From contig JAQPZY010001579.1 of assembly GCA_029931535.1 (NCBI GenBank), forward strand, positions 4,082,501-4,146,500: DNA of 64,000 nt, given 5' to 3'. A program made the position numbers and the translations under genes. This stretch comes from Margaritifera margaritifera. Lineage: Eukaryota; Mollusca; Bivalvia; Unionida; Margaritiferidae. Shown piece by piece: positions 62,775 through 64,000 of this stretch. Numbering within the stretch: position 1 is the first letter of the stretch; each line of letters starts with the position of its first letter. The notes under the pieces are model-generated. The model saw nothing but the letters and a program-made list of their open reading frames with translations, was not told the DNA's origin and made no database searches.

Positions 62775-63131
62775 ATAGGTGGTACAAAACTTTTTGAGAT
62801 TATTGGATATCAAGGCAAAAAGAGTGGTGTACTAGCTGGTGTACAATTGCATAACGGATTATGGGGCAATTCCCGAAATCAGCTTAAAGGAAATATCTGA
62901 TCTCAGTTGGGACTTTATCTATTTGGTCAGAATCCGGAAGATGAGCCTGTTTATTTAGCAGAGCTTGATGTGAGATTAAAAATCACCTTCTTAGGTGGAA
63001 AAACGTATCGTACAATTTATGGCCGTCAATTTGGGTACTATCCTCTGAATTATGAAGTGTTTACTTCTATACTAAAGTATATAATGCAGGCAATAAGAGA
63101 CATACGGATCCGGAGTTCAATTAAAGACTAA
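62775..63131 (+). pseudogene. Unassigned gene 1 of the right-edge cluster
   Basis: One frame stays open from about 62,775 to TAA 63,129-63,131 except for a single TGA at 62,898-62,900, giving about 118 codons. It reads TKLFEIIGYQGKKSGVLAGV before the stop and LGLYLFGQNPEDEPVYLAEL, KITFLGGKTYRTIYGRQFGY after it. Mixed alpha/beta composition, no membrane segment. The TGA could be a nonsense mutation, or the start could be ATG 62,907. I do not recognise the family. First of four closely spaced plus-strand ORFs. Confidence 0.45.
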
Positions 63132-63158
63132 ACTTTCCGCATATATATACAAGGTTAA

Positions 63159-63533
63159 ATGGCATTGGGGCGAAATGAATGCAAATGTGTATGCCTTGGA
63201 AAACGTGAACTATACGGCAGAACATGCAATTACGAATATTGTAAATCGCATTTGCTCGCGTTACGTGTTAATCTAGGTCCTCAACCATGCCCTAAATGTG
63301 GTATCGGGGTAAAGTCGCGTAATCAGATTTGCCGACCATACGGATTAGTTTGCGAGTATTATCGCGCGCGCAGGCAAAATCTCGCCAAAGCAAGGAATAT
63401 AGAACCTATTGTTGTAGGAAAACCCAACTACTTCAATGATACAGAAGTCAATGAAATAACAAGCAGGATTGAAGCGATTGCAGTTTCTGATCCTGATAAA
63501 ATAAAAATATGTAAAATATTTATTTGCAATTAG
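63159..63533 (+). CDS. Unassigned gene 2: Cys-rich, probable zinc-binding protein
   Basis: Intact 124-codon ORF from ATG 63,159 to TAG, starting 28 bases after gene 1 and in the same frame. It has two Cys-rich stretches: ECKCVCLGKRELYGRTCNY with EYCKSH (residues 7-29), and CPKCGIGVKSRNQIC with LVCEYY (about residues 43-68), a zinc-ribbon-like CxxCG spacing. A basic segment and an acidic, Ile-rich end follow. Binding of zinc and nucleic acid is plausible but inferred. Unlike most of the window it has no stops, and its codons look less AT-biased. Confidence 0.5.
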   Translation: MALGRNECKCVCLGKRELYGRTCNYEYCKSHLLALRVNLGPQPCPKCGIGVKSRNQICRPYGLVCEYYRARRQNLAKARNIEPIVVGKPNYFNDTEVNEITSRIEAIAVSDPDKIKICKIFICN

Positions 63534-63559
63534 ACAATGATTTCCCTTATATATCAGCA

Positions 63560-63766
63560 TGCCTACCGTGATTCAACTAAGGCAACTTGCGCGAGAGTTT
63601 GGGATACGAATACCAAGCGGCATGCTATAAGTTGACATACTTGTAATCGTAGGACTTTCTCCAGAGGCGCCACAGTTGACTGTGAAGCAACTTTGTGAAA
63701 TGGCAGCGCAGTATCATATAAAAATTCCTACATGGGCCTAGTGGTCTGAAATAGCACAGGTGATTT
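63560..63766 (+). pseudogene. Unassigned gene 3: two SAP-like helical repeats
   Basis: From ATG 63,560, 26 bases after gene 2. The frame reads MPTVIQLRQLAREFGIRIPS, a TAA at 63,629-63,631 or nearby, then LTVKQLCEMAAQYHIKIPTW and a TAG near 63,740. The two units resemble each other (L-x-QL-x-x-x-A-x-x-x-x-I-x-IP) and recall SAP or Rho N-terminal-like DNA-binding helices; that is a resemblance only. Stops break it, but the two repeats and the following WSEIAQVIYDV are in one frame. Confidence 0.4.
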
Positions 63767-64000
63767 ATGATGTACAAGAACGTCGCCGCCTTATCGCAGC
63801 TCACAGCTGTTATCAACACAGAGGCTGCCGCAAAAGCACGACGACTGCAAGTCCCCGAGTTTGAGTTACATAAATGTCGTGTAGACTTCCAAGATGATCG
63901 GGCAATTATCCTAATTGAATACGAGCCAAATAAAGACGCGGTTAAGATGGAGATTGCTCCTCATGCGCATTTGGTTATGCCGCTTAACCGTGACAACGAT
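63767..64000 (+). CDS. Unassigned gene 4, cut by the window edge
   Basis: ATG ATG at 63,767 opens a frame of 78 codons still open at 64,000. It reads MMYKNVAALSQLTAVINTEA, then ARRLQVPEFELHKCRVDFQD, then AIILIEYEPNKDAVKMEIAP. Helical start, then beta-strand-like alternation. It overlaps the end of gene 3 in another frame. Not recognised; the C-terminus lies beyond the window. Confidence 0.45.
   Translation, partial: MMYKNVAALSQLTAVINTEAAAKARRLQVPEFELHKCRVDFQDDRAIILIEYEPNKDAVKMEIAPHAHLVMPLNRDND

Overview
The window looks like gene-poor, AT-rich DNA from a large invertebrate genome, most likely a cephalopod mollusc. That assignment is an inference. It rests on the density of long (TA)n, (GA)n and (AAT)n arrays, the mix of L2-, RTE- and L1-like LINEs, several Polinton/Maverick remnants, an ISL2EU-type transposon with a THAP domain, and the absence of any clearly intact host gene. 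Almost every protein-like stretch belongs to a mobile element and is broken by stops or frameshifts.

Layout. 1-6,700: microsatellites, one copy of a dispersed repeat, and a 20-bp minisatellite. 6,731-8,283: three exon-like pieces of a Myb/SANT-like gene, decayed. 8,880-11,360: 5'-truncated L2/CR1-type LINE on the minus strand. 11,660-14,420: ISL2EU (IS4EU)-like DNA transposon with a THAP + DDE transposase on the plus strand and a convergent SWIM/PHD-finger second gene. 19,008-25,070: a 6-kb element with inverted repeats of roughly 400-550 bp enclosing one large minus-strand gene of an uncharacterised invertebrate multicopy family. 27,360-35,300: Polinton remnant 1 (POLB on plus, facing ATPase and integrase on minus), whose ATPase is split by a 3.0-kb LINE with an 11-bp target-site duplication. 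38,990-41,250: Polinton remnant 3, a relative of remnant 1 with POLB facing ATPase. 44,150-46,315: unidentified coding remnants. 48,390-56,560: Polinton remnant 2 (integrase, small SKQAGN-type ORF, virion-type genes, adenain-like protease, protein-primed POLB, HNH endonuclease). 59,790-61,560: L1/Tx1-like LINE split by a microsatellite-rich insert. 62,775-64,000: a tight run of four small plus-strand ORFs, cut by the window edge, that I cannot assign.

How the parts relate. The Polinton sets would have supplied replication (POLB), integration (INT), genome packaging (ATPase), virion maturation (PRO) and structural proteins. In remnants 1 and 2 the second aspartate of polymerase motif C is replaced, and in remnant 1 the Walker A lysine is replaced, so both are dead. 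The most interesting objects are the long-TIR element, because it gives an uncharacterised protein family a transposon context; the nested LINE-in-Polinton; the HNH gene in remnant 2; and the unassigned gene run at the right edge. Identifications come from reading translations by eye and from memory of the families; no search was run.
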